Of a stretch of DNA of 64,000 nt, positions 56,274-64,000 are shown piece by piece. The notes under the pieces were generated by a model. It was not told where the DNA came from, did no database searches, and saw only the letters and a list, made by a program, of their open reading frames with translations. Source of the stretch: Mycolicibacterium sediminis (GTDB lineage Bacteria > Actinomycetota > Actinomycetes > Mycobacteriales > Mycobacteriaceae); NCBI RefSeq assembly GCF_010731735.1, contig NZ_AP022588.1:496001-560000 (forward strand), given 5' to 3'. The translations under genes were made by a program, and so were the position numbers. Position 1 is the stretch's first letter, and the number at the start of each line of letters is the position of its first letter.

Positions 56274-56372
56274 CGGCGAGCAGACATGCTCGTCCGGCGA
56301 GCAGGACCCATCGGCGAGCAGACGCGAAGTTCCCTGTTTCGCCCCCAATGAGGGGAGTTGACGTCTGTTCGC
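56274..56372. repeat. CGGCGAGCAG iterations and palindrome between convergent genes
   Basis: CGGCGAGCAG occurs three times (from 56274, 56295 and 56312). The third copy is the left arm of a long imperfect hairpin: GCGAGCAGACG (56314-56324) against CGTCTGTTCGC (56362-56372), one G-T mismatch. The 116-bp gap between the ABC ATPase and the HpnE-like gene consists almost wholly of this unit. It probably serves as a terminator and may be a dispersed mycobacterial palindrome. Confidence 0.55.
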
Positions 56373-56376
56373 GGGA

Positions 56377-57726
56377 TCAATTGAGCAGCAGATCGACTGC
56401 GCGCGCAGCACTCTGGGCCGCACTCTCCATCGTCGCCGACCAATCGGTCGCGGTCCAGTCGCCCGCGAGTACCAGGGTCGGCACCGAGGTCCGCTGCGGT
56501 ACCCGTAGCGAGTCCATGCCGACGGTCTGGGAGAACGTGGCCTTCGGCATCTTGACCACCTGCGCGTGCACGACCGTCGCGTCGGCCGCCGCCGGGTAGT
56601 ACCGGCGGAGCAGCGCCATCTGCTCGTCGACGATCTCGTCGCTCGGCTTGCGGATCTGCTCGTAGGCGCCGCTGGTCGTGAGGCAGTACAGCCAGGTGCG
56701 GTCGGTCGACCTGCCGTGCATGATTTGTCGGTCGAACACCTCGTCGATGACGCCGGTGCCGCCGATCAGACCCTCGAACGCCGACTCGGTGCCGAGCGGC
56801 CGGTCGAGGTACAGGTTGGTGCTCACGATCGGGGTGGCTGCGAGTTTGTCTGCGGCGGCATAGATCTCGGCGTGTTCGGATAGGTCGTCCAGCAGCCCGC
56901 CGACGTGTGAGTTGGGCACCGCGCACACCACGGCGTCGGCGGGGACCACGGTGCCGTCGGCGAGCAGCACGCCGATGACCGCCCCGTCGGCGATCTCGAT
57001 GCGGCGGGCCACCGCCCGGTAGCGGACGTCGACGCCGTGGGTGGCGAAGAACTCGATCGCCCCGTCGACGTAGAGCGTGTCGAGGTCGACGGTGGGATAC
57101 CCGATGGTGATCAATGTGCGGTGCTTGGCGCCCATCCGGATGCCGGTGGCCATCACGTTGGCGAACACCTTCGCCGACCCTCGCGACACCGGTTCGGCGG
57201 CGATGCCGAGGGCCAGCCAGTCCCACAGTGCTTCGCGGGCCGGGGCGGGCATCCCCACCCTGTCGAACCACTGCTCGGTGGTGATGTCGGCGAGGTCCGC
57301 GGGCGGGTGCAGCGCCTGCCAACCGAGACGCAGCGTGGCTCGTGCCGCCCGCATCCGGTCGCCGACACTCGCATCGGGGTGCAGGCCGAACAGTGAACGC
57401 ACGGCGCCGATACCCGTCGTCTGCACCGAGACCGTGCGGCCGTCGGGCCAGCGCAGCGTGGAGCGCTTCGGGAAGGTCACGTGGTCCCGCGTGCCGATGC
57501 TGGTCAGATATCGGAAGAGGTGTTCGTACCCGCTGGCGATGACGTGCTGACCGTTGTCGGCGCCGTCGTCGACCTCGTCGGCCCGCATCCCATGCGTACG
57601 CCCGCCCAGGTGAGCGCGGCGCTCGAGGAGGGTCACGTGGCCGCCGGCCTCGGCCAGCCACACGGCGGACGCCAGCCCGGCCAGACCACCGCCGATCACG
57701 ACGAAACGGCGCTGATCGGCGGACAT
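56377..57726 (-). CDS. FAD-dependent desaturase/amine-oxidase fold protein, HpnE-like
   Basis: A 449-residue flavoprotein. The N-terminal dinucleotide loop is VVIGGGLAGLASAVWLAEAGGHVTLLERRAHLGGRTHG, followed by DNGQHVIASGYEHLFRYL, LALGIAAEPVSRGSAKVFANVM and a C-terminal FAD motif LVLAGDWTATDWSATMESAAQSA. This pattern fits hydroxysqualene dehydroxylase (HpnE) and related carotenoid or squalene desaturases. No other hopanoid or carotenoid gene is adjacent, so the substrate remains open. The ATG at 57726 is preceded by a weak ribosome site. The gene is divergent from a second flavoprotein. Confidence 0.8.
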   Translation of the reverse strand: MSADQRRFVVIGGGLAGLASAVWLAEAGGHVTLLERRAHLGGRTHGMRADEVDDGADNGQHVIASGYEHLFRYLTSIGTRDHVTFPKRSTLRWPDGRTVSVQTTGIGAVRSLFGLHPDASVGDRMRAARATLRLGWQALHPPADLADITTEQWFDRVGMPAPAREALWDWLALGIAAEPVSRGSAKVFANVMATGIRMGAKHRTLITIGYPTVDLDTLYVDGAIEFFATHGVDVRYRAVARRIEIADGAVIGVLLADGTVVPADAVVCAVPNSHVGGLLDDLSEHAEIYAAADKLAATPIVSTNLYLDRPLGTESAFEGLIGGTGVIDEVFDRQIMHGRSTDRTWLYCLTTSGAYEQIRKPSDEIVDEQMALLRRYYPAAADATVVHAQVVKMPKATFSQTVGMDSLRVPQRTSVPTLVLAGDWTATDWSATMESAAQSAARAVDLLLN

Positions 57727-57819
57727 ACCTCGAACGTACGCCACCCCACCCGACCCGCCCACCACGGTTTCTTCGGGAAAGGGGTGCGTTGATCGAGGTT
57801 CGCGGCAAGGCTGGGTGGC

Positions 57820-59193
57820 GTGACGCAGCCACAACGGATCGAAGCCGACGTCGTCGTCGTCGGGGCCGGACTCTCGGGCATGATCGCCGCCCGCACGGTG
57901 CTCGAGGCGGGCCTGGTGCCGGTTGTCCTGGAGGCCGACGAGCGTGTCGGTGGACGGATCCTCACCGAAGAGGCGATCGCGGGGGTGCCGCTGGATCTCG
58001 GGGCACAGTGGATCGGCGACACCCACCACCGGATGTTCGCACTGGCCGCCGAACTCGGCGTCGAGACCTATCCCCAGTACGACGTCGGCGAGACCTCCTA
58101 CGACCTCGTGGGAACAGGGGTGCTGCGCGAGAACGACTTCCACGATCGCTTCGGCGACGAACTGGTGGCGCTCGAGCACGTCCTGCGCCACCTCGACGAA
58201 CTGGCCGCCGAGGTCCCGCCGGACGCACCGTGGCAGGCACCGCACGCCGCCGAGTGGGACGCGATCACCGCCGGTGCGTGGTACGACACGCAGGGGTTGT
58301 CCGTCGTCGCGCGCACCCTGCTCGAGATCTGCACGGTGGGAATCCTGGCGGTACCGACCGCCGAGGTGTCGTTCCTGCACCTGCTGTTCACGATTCAGAC
58401 CTGCGGCGTGACGTCGGAGTTGTTCGCCGAGTCCGAGGGTGGCGCGCAGACCACCCGGTTCGTGGGCGGCACCACCGAGATCCCGCGCCGGCTGGCGGCG
58501 CTGATAGCCGATCACATCGTGGTCGAGGCACCCGTGCAGACCATCGAGCACTCCCCCGACGGCGTCGTCGTCCGCTGCCGTGGCGGGCTGGTGGCCAGTG
58601 GCCGCCACGTCGTCGTCGCGATCTCACCGGTGCTGGCCGGGCGCATCATGTACGACCCGCCGCTCTCCGGAATACGGGATCAGCTCACCCAGCGGATGCC
58701 CAACGGATCGGCGATGAAGGCGTTCTTCGTCTACGACAGCCCGTTCTGGCGCGAGGACGGGCTCAACGGGCAGCTCATCTCCGACGTGGGGCCGGCGCGG
58801 ATGTCGAACGACACGTGCATCCCAGGCGACGACCACGGCGTGATCCTGCTGTTCCTGGAGGGCGACGAGGCCAGGACCGCAGGCCGCCTGCCCGAGGCCG
58901 AGCGGCGGGAGGCGCTCACCGCCGAGCTGGTGCGGCACTTCGGTTCCCGTGCAGCACATCCCGAGTACTACGTCGACGGGGAGTGGTCGGACCGGCAGTG
59001 GACGCGCGGTTGCTACAACGCGAACATGGGCCCGCACGTGTGGACGAAGTACGGCTCCGCGCTGTCCGAGCCGATCGGCGTCGTCCATTGGGCGTCGACC
59101 GACACGGCGACGTACTGGAGTGCCTACATGGAGGGTGCGGTCGAGGCCGGCGAGCGTGCGGCGCGTGAGGTCATCGACGCGCTGCTGCGCTGA
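57820..59193 (+). CDS. Flavin-containing monoamine oxidase family protein
   Basis: A 457-residue protein. The dinucleotide motif is VVVVGAGLSGMIAARTVLEAG, followed by RVGGRILTEE and LDLGAQWIGDTHHRM. The TTRFVGGTTEIPRRLA region and RGCYNANMGPHVW near residue 390 follow. The latter corresponds to the GCY segment that carries the covalent flavin cysteine in monoamine oxidases. HWASTDTATYWSAYMEGAVEAGERAA closes the FAD site. It resembles mycobacterial AofH and putrescine-oxidase-type enzymes, predicting oxidative deamination of an amine. The GTG at 57820 is 93 bp from the divergent gene. Confidence 0.88.
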   Translation: MTQPQRIEADVVVVGAGLSGMIAARTVLEAGLVPVVLEADERVGGRILTEEAIAGVPLDLGAQWIGDTHHRMFALAAELGVETYPQYDVGETSYDLVGTGVLRENDFHDRFGDELVALEHVLRHLDELAAEVPPDAPWQAPHAAEWDAITAGAWYDTQGLSVVARTLLEICTVGILAVPTAEVSFLHLLFTIQTCGVTSELFAESEGGAQTTRFVGGTTEIPRRLAALIADHIVVEAPVQTIEHSPDGVVVRCRGGLVASGRHVVVAISPVLAGRIMYDPPLSGIRDQLTQRMPNGSAMKAFFVYDSPFWREDGLNGQLISDVGPARMSNDTCIPGDDHGVILLFLEGDEARTAGRLPEAERREALTAELVRHFGSRAAHPEYYVDGEWSDRQWTRGCYNANMGPHVWTKYGSALSEPIGVVHWASTDTATYWSAYMEGAVEAGERAAREVIDALLR

Positions 59194-59196
59194 CCC

Positions 59197-59224
59197 GCGA
59201 GCGTGCGCAGACACGCACGCTCGC
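59197..59224. terminator. Bidirectional hairpin terminator
   Basis: GCGAGCGTGCG (59197-59207) and CGCACGCTCGC (59214-59224) form a perfect 11-bp stem with a 6-nt loop. It lies 3 bp after the amine-oxidase stop and 3 bp before the convergent CoA-transferase stop. There is no U-tract, so it is probably the mycobacterial I-type without tail. Confidence 0.75.
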
Positions 59225-59227
59225 AGC

Positions 59228-60517
59228 TTAAGCCGACCCGTTCAGGAGGGCGTCGCGGAAGTCGGGGTGGGCGATCGCGGCGAGCGCCTCGGCGCGCTCG
59301 CGCACGGTCCTGCCCTCCAGTTCGGCGACGCCGTACTCGGTGACGATGACGTCGACCTGGTGACGGGGCGTCGTGATCACCGCGCCCGGGCCGAAGGTCG
59401 GAACGATACGGGATCGCAGTTCGCCGTCCTTCTCGTAGGTCGACGGCAGGCAGATCAGCGAACGGTCCGACAGCTCGAGTCCGGCGCCGGCCACGAAGTC
59501 CTCGGCGCCACCGATCCCGCTGAACTGCTTGCCGTCGATCGTGTCCGCGACCACCTGGCCGTGGACGTCGATCGCGAGCGCCCCGTTGACGGAGATCATC
59601 TCGTCGTTCGCGCCGATCACCTCCGGCGAGTTCACGATATCGACGGGCAGGAACGCGACCTCGTCGTTGCCGTCGAGCCACGCGTAGAGATCATTCGACC
59701 CGAAGGCAAACGTCGTGACGCTGACCCCGTCGTACTGTCCCTTGCGCGTGTTCGTGACCTTGCCGGCACGGTGCAGCTTCATGCACCCGTCGGTGAACAT
59801 CTCGGTGTGCAGCCCGAATTCGCCCAGATCCCCGTCGGCCAGCAGCGTCGCGATCTGATTGGGAATGGAGCCGATGCCCACCTGCAGCGTGGCACCCGAC
59901 GGGATGAGACCGACGGCGTGCCGCGCGATGGCCTTATCGGCGTCGGCGGGTTCGGCATCGCCACCGGGCAGTTCGAGCGGTGCGTCGGTCGAGCGCACGA
60001 GCACGTCGATCTCGTCCACGTGCAGCGCATGCCGGTGCTCACCCAGCCCGGACGTCCGCGGATACGCCTCCGATGCCTCGACGATGAGCAGGCGGTCGGG
60101 ATCGGCTCCGGCACGGCGCAATTCGTTGATCGTGCCCCCGGCATGCAGCGCGAGGGAGCACCACCCGTCAGCGTCGGGCGATGCCGTGACGGTGGTCATG
60201 ACCCTCGGGGCCTGCCGTTCGAGCAGCGGCCCGAAGCGGCGAAAGTCCGCGGGCGTGAACTGGATGTCCGCGCCACCCGCGAGCAGTGCCCGCTCGAGCG
60301 GTCCGAAGAAGCCCGAGAGGTAGTGAACGCCCCTGCGGGAGAACAGCTCGGTGCCCACCGCCAGCAGCGCGCCGTACACGCGCAGGTTGGCCCAGTCGTC
60401 GCGTTCGCCGAGCGCCCGCAGGACGGCGGGCGGCTGGCCCGGTCCGAGCGGGATGCCCAGCCCGTCGGTGGAGTCGAGTCGTGCGGCGGCCTGCTCGGCG
60501 GTGAGTTCGGTCGGCAT
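59228..60517 (-). CDS. Acetyl-CoA hydrolase/CoA-transferase family protein
   Basis: A 429-residue protein of the 4-hydroxybutyrate-type CoA-transferase group. The N-half has LGIPLGPGQPPAVLRAL. The C-half has LQVGIGSIPNQIATLL, GLHTEMFTDGCMKL with the probable catalytic glutamate, SGIGGAEDFVAGA and VVTEYGVAELEGRTVRERAEALAAIAHPDFRD, all typical of the family. It transfers CoA between acetyl-CoA or similar and a short organic acid. It is the last gene of the leftward tgt-P450-CoA-transferase run, 19 bp after the P450, so cotranscription is likely. Confidence 0.9.
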   Translation of the reverse strand: MPTELTAEQAAARLDSTDGLGIPLGPGQPPAVLRALGERDDWANLRVYGALLAVGTELFSRRGVHYLSGFFGPLERALLAGGADIQFTPADFRRFGPLLERQAPRVMTTVTASPDADGWCSLALHAGGTINELRRAGADPDRLLIVEASEAYPRTSGLGEHRHALHVDEIDVLVRSTDAPLELPGGDAEPADADKAIARHAVGLIPSGATLQVGIGSIPNQIATLLADGDLGEFGLHTEMFTDGCMKLHRAGKVTNTRKGQYDGVSVTTFAFGSNDLYAWLDGNDEVAFLPVDIVNSPEVIGANDEMISVNGALAIDVHGQVVADTIDGKQFSGIGGAEDFVAGAGLELSDRSLICLPSTYEKDGELRSRIVPTFGPGAVITTPRHQVDVIVTEYGVAELEGRTVRERAEALAAIAHPDFRDALLNGSA

Positions 60518-60536
60518 GGCGCGACCCTACCCACTG

Positions 60537-61769
60537 CTAGACGGTGACGGGGAGGGTCGCCATGCCGCGCAGCGTCAGGTTCGGCTTGTAGACGGGCTCG
60601 CCGTCGATGCGGGCGTTCGGGAAACGAGCGGTGACCGCCGTCAGCGCGACCGACGCCTCGAGCCGCGCCAGCGGCGCACCGAGGCAGAAGTGCGGGCCCT
60701 TGCCGAAGCCGAGGTGCCGGATGACGTCGCGGTCGGGGTCGAACGCGTCGGCCCGGCTGAACGCGTCGGGGTCGCGGTGCGCGGCGCCGAACAGCAGCAT
60801 CATCGTGTCGCCCTTCGGTACGGCCGTCCCGCCGCTCGCACCCCCGATGACCATGTCCTGCTCCGCAATTCGCATCGCGAGCTGCACCGGCGGATCGTGT
60901 CGCATCGTCTCCTCGACGACGGTCGACACGCGGCTCGGGTCGGCCGCGAGCGCCGCCCACTGCTCCGGACTGCGGAGCATCGCCAGCACGGCGTTCGCGA
61001 TCAGGTTGACCGTGGTCTCGTGCCCCGCGATGAGCAGCAGGTTGCACGTCGCGACGATCTCCTCCTCGGTGAGTTGGTCCCCCGCCTCCTCGGCGGCGAT
61101 CAGACCGGAGATGAGGTCGTCGCGGGGTTCGGCGCGGCGCTGCTCGATCAGCCCGCGCAGGTAGTCGCGCAGCCACGCGCCCGCTTCCATCCGCTCGTCG
61201 ACGTTGTCGGGAACGCCACCGGTCACGGTCATGAACGGGTCGAGCGCCTGGGCGAGCACCGCGGAGGCGTGACTGAAACGGGGTTCGTCCTCCAGCGGGA
61301 CGCCGAGCAGGCGGCAGATCACCGCCACGGGAAGCGGGTACGCGAGGTCGGCGACGACGTCGAACGAGCCGCGCGCCTCGACGGCGTCGAGCATGTCCCC
61401 GACCATCGCGGTGATGTCGGGCTCGAGCGCCCTGACGACCTTGGGGACGAACGCCTTGCTCACCAGCTTGCGCAGCCGGGTGTGGTCCGGCGGGTCGAGG
61501 AACAGGAATCCCGGCGGTCCCGGCGGACGCACCACCTGGCCGTCGGCGAGACGCCGCTGAACGAGGGTCGACTTCATGCCGTCGCTCGCCGAGTCCGGAT
61601 GGCGGAGGACGTCGTCGCAGTCCGCGAACGAGGAGAAGACGACCAGGTGCCCATCGGGCAGGACGAGCGGGCCGGCCTCGCGGATGCGGGCGTACACCGG
61701 GTAGGGGTCGGCACGGTTGGACGGATCGAGCAGGTTCCCCAGGAGCGCCTGCGCGTCGGCGTTCGTCAT
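60537..61769 (-). CDS. Cytochrome P450
   Basis: A 410-residue soluble bacterial P450. The I-helix oxygen-activation motif is LLIAGHETTVNLI, the K-helix is VVEETMRHDPPVQLAMR (E-x2-R) and the heme-binding loop FGKGPHFCLGAPLARLE holds the axial Cys near residue 352. The N-terminal region LDPSNRADPYPVYARIRE is typical of mycobacterial CYPs. The ATG at 61769 starts just after the tgt stop; a GTG at 61784 overlapping tgt is an alternative. The substrate is unknown. Linkage to tgt is probably incidental cotranscription. Confidence 0.93.
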   Translation of the reverse strand: MTNADAQALLGNLLDPSNRADPYPVYARIREAGPLVLPDGHLVVFSSFADCDDVLRHPDSASDGMKSTLVQRRLADGQVVRPPGPPGFLFLDPPDHTRLRKLVSKAFVPKVVRALEPDITAMVGDMLDAVEARGSFDVVADLAYPLPVAVICRLLGVPLEDEPRFSHASAVLAQALDPFMTVTGGVPDNVDERMEAGAWLRDYLRGLIEQRRAEPRDDLISGLIAAEEAGDQLTEEEIVATCNLLLIAGHETTVNLIANAVLAMLRSPEQWAALAADPSRVSTVVEETMRHDPPVQLAMRIAEQDMVIGGASGGTAVPKGDTMMLLFGAAHRDPDAFSRADAFDPDRDVIRHLGFGKGPHFCLGAPLARLEASVALTAVTARFPNARIDGEPVYKPNLTLRGMATLPVTV

Positions 61770-61773
61770 GCTC

Positions 61774-63027
<1,254 letters not shown>

Positions 63028-63182
63028 TCACACCTCGGCCGGGAGTCGCCCGCGGAGCGGATCGCCTGACATCGACTGCCAGATTTTTCTCCGAAAGCCG
63101 AGACCGCAGGTCGACGGGCCGCCATAGTACGGAGGATGGCCGGTTGATCTTGACCGGTCACGACTATCGAAGGAGACCGATT

Positions 63183-63698
63183 GTGAAGCGTGGCGTGCTG
63201 GTTGCGGTCAGTGGGGCGGCGTTACTCGTCGCCGGCCTGTCCGGTTGTTCGTCCGGCGACGAGGCGTCGCCGAGTTCGTCGTCGTCGGCCTCGTCGGAGT
63301 CGTCATCGGAGTCGAGTTCGTCCGAGTCGTCGTCGGCATCCGAGTCGGCCAGCGCAGAGCCCGGCGGCTCGAAGGTCACCATCGACGGGAAGGACCAGGC
63401 GATCGACGGCCAGGTGGTGTGCTCCACGATGGGCGGCACCGTCAACATCGCGATCGGTCAGGGCATGACCGGCGTCGGGGTCATGCTCGGCGAGGGGGAC
63501 GCACCATCGGTCACCTCGGTCGCGCTCGGCAACGTCAACGGCGTCGCGCTCGCCGTCGGCCCGGGCGCCGGCGATGCCAAGGCCGAGAAGGACGGCAAGG
63601 ACTACAAGATCAGCGGCAACGCGACCGGCGTCGACATGACCAACCCCACCGCGGGGATGATCACGAAGCCGTTCGAGATCGAGGTCACCTGCCCCTAG
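63183..63698 (+). CDS. LpqH-like (19-kDa antigen family) lipoprotein
   Basis: A 171-residue lipoprotein. The signal [22 protein letters not shown] ends in lipobox LSGC, followed by an unusually long Ser/Glu stretch (~35 residues, [17 protein letters not shown]...). The LpqH domain reads [37 protein letters not shown] and [14 protein letters not shown]...FEIEVTCP, closely matching the 19-kDa antigen, with the two conserved cysteines. The GTG at 63183 has AAGGAGA 6 nt upstream. LpqH is a cell-envelope lipoprotein and TLR2 ligand in M. tuberculosis; its physiological role is unclear. Confidence 0.9.
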   Translation: MKRGVLVAVSGAALLVAGLSGCSSGDEASPSSSSSASSESSSESSSSESSSASESASAEPGGSKVTIDGKDQAIDGQVVCSTMGGTVNIAIGQGMTGVGVMLGEGDAPSVTSVALGNVNGVALAVGPGAGDAKAEKDGKDYKISGNATGVDMTNPTAGMITKPFEIEVTCP

Positions 63699-63713
63699 CG
63701 GTGATTCGACCGG

Positions 63714-63740
63714 CGGCGGCGCAGCAGTCGAGCGCCGCCG
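63714..63740 (+). terminator. Hairpin after LpqH-like gene
   Basis: CGGCGGCG (63714-63721) pairs with CGCCGCCG (63733-63740) around an 11-nt loop, 16 bp after the lipoprotein stop. There is no U-tract. Confidence 0.5.
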
Positions 63741-63852
63741 TCGTCGTGTCGAGGGGTCGGCGTCCTCAACGGTTCGATCGACCCCGGCAGGCCCACTCCT
63801 CGGAGTACCGTCCGACGCGCGCACCTTCGCGCCGAACGTCTAGGGGAGTCGA

Positions 63853-64000
63853 GTGGTCATGCGCCGTGCTGTCACGAAGATTCAGACGCATGGGGGCATC
63901 CTGGCCAGGGTCGCCGCAGCCGGCCTCGCCGTCGCACTCGTAGTCGGCCTCGCAGGCAACCCCACTCCCCCGAGTGTCGACGTCGTGCTCGGCAATTCCG
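63853..64000 (+). CDS. Exported protein, 5' part only
   Basis: Forty-nine codons are readable before the window ends. They encode a basic start (VVMRRAVTKIQTHGG) and a hydrophobic segment (ILARVAAAGLAVALVVGLAG, residues ~16-35), then NPTPPSVDVVLGNS, a signal peptide or membrane anchor. AGGGGAG lies 4 nt before the GTG at 63853 and 10 nt before an in-frame ATG at 63859. The family cannot be told from this fragment. Confidence 0.6.
   Translation, partial: MVMRRAVTKIQTHGGILARVAAAGLAVALVVGLAGNPTPPSVDVVLGNS

Noticed and set aside
56377..57726. Carotenoid or hopanoid biosynthesis cluster
   Set aside because: Only one HpnE/desaturase-like gene is present; no prenyl or squalene synthase or cyclase gene is adjacent.
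57727..58608. Leftward extension of the HpnE-like frame across the amine oxidase gene
   Set aside because: Opposite-strand shadow; the dinucleotide-binding motif starts a few residues after 57726.

Overview
The window is high-GC actinobacterial DNA that I read as a rapidly growing mycobacterium (Mycolicibacterium-like). Three things support this. The gene order leuA ... dnaQ-like, murT/gatD, recR, ybaB, amidase, SRPBCC, FAD oxidase, methyltransferase, dnaZX, aminotransferase, SRP RNA, tRNA-Ser, lucA-like matches, from memory, the M. tuberculosis Rv3710-Rv3723 neighbourhood. The window also has a polD1-ligC pair, a PGRS-type glycine-rich secreted protein and an LpqH-type lipoprotein. Many genes show a mycobacterial leaderless layout: a TANNNT -10 box followed 6-7 nt later by the start codon.

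Layout. 0-2.6 kb: the C-terminally cut end of an unknown gene, then leuA behind a probable leucine-rich leader peptide and hairpin. 2.6-5 kb: a membrane-anchored esterase-like protein and an unknown membrane protein. 5-11.1 kb: a galactose block of two divergent units, symporter/small membrane protein/mutarotase on the left and deoR-galT-galK on the right; it sits between leuA and dnaQ, which are neighbours in M. tuberculosis. 11-24.3 kb: conserved housekeeping genes (exonuclease, MurT/GatD peptidoglycan amidation, RecR, YbaB, Rv3717-type amidase, the tuberculostearic-acid pair, DnaZX, aspartate aminotransferase), ending with SRP RNA and tRNA-Ser(GGA). 24.6-28.1 kb: LucA-like protein, HtrA/PepA-like secreted protease, oxidoreductase and a small membrane protein. 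28.4-29.9 kb: a PGRS-like gene broken by a one-base frameshift.

30.4-42.2 kb: an NHEJ-related set (polD1, ligC1, and ligC2 about 8.7 kb away) interrupted by a luciferase-like monooxygenase, two SDRs, a divergent LysR regulator, a sulfane-sulfur detoxification operon (CstR-like repressor, TauE exporter, persulfide dioxygenase-rhodanese) with two operators, and a TetR/acyl-CoA dehydrogenase pair sharing a palindrome. 42.3-52.3 kb: two divergent operons, a B12-dependent diol/glycerol dehydratase with reactivase and permease on the left, and a class-III PLP enzyme, APH-type kinase, SDR and GntR regulator on the right. They are linked by three copies of a TTGGY-N3-ACCAA palindrome, and this is the best candidate for an undescribed catabolic system (possibly amino-alcohol use).

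52.3-64 kb: gluQ; an ABC importer whose permease carries two nearly identical binding domains; an HpnE-like desaturase; a flavin amine oxidase; a CoA-transferase; a P450; tgt; an LpqH-like lipoprotein; and the 5' end of an exported protein. gluQ and tgt together suggest queuosine-modified tRNA. All functional statements come from reading the sequence and from family knowledge; no database search was run.
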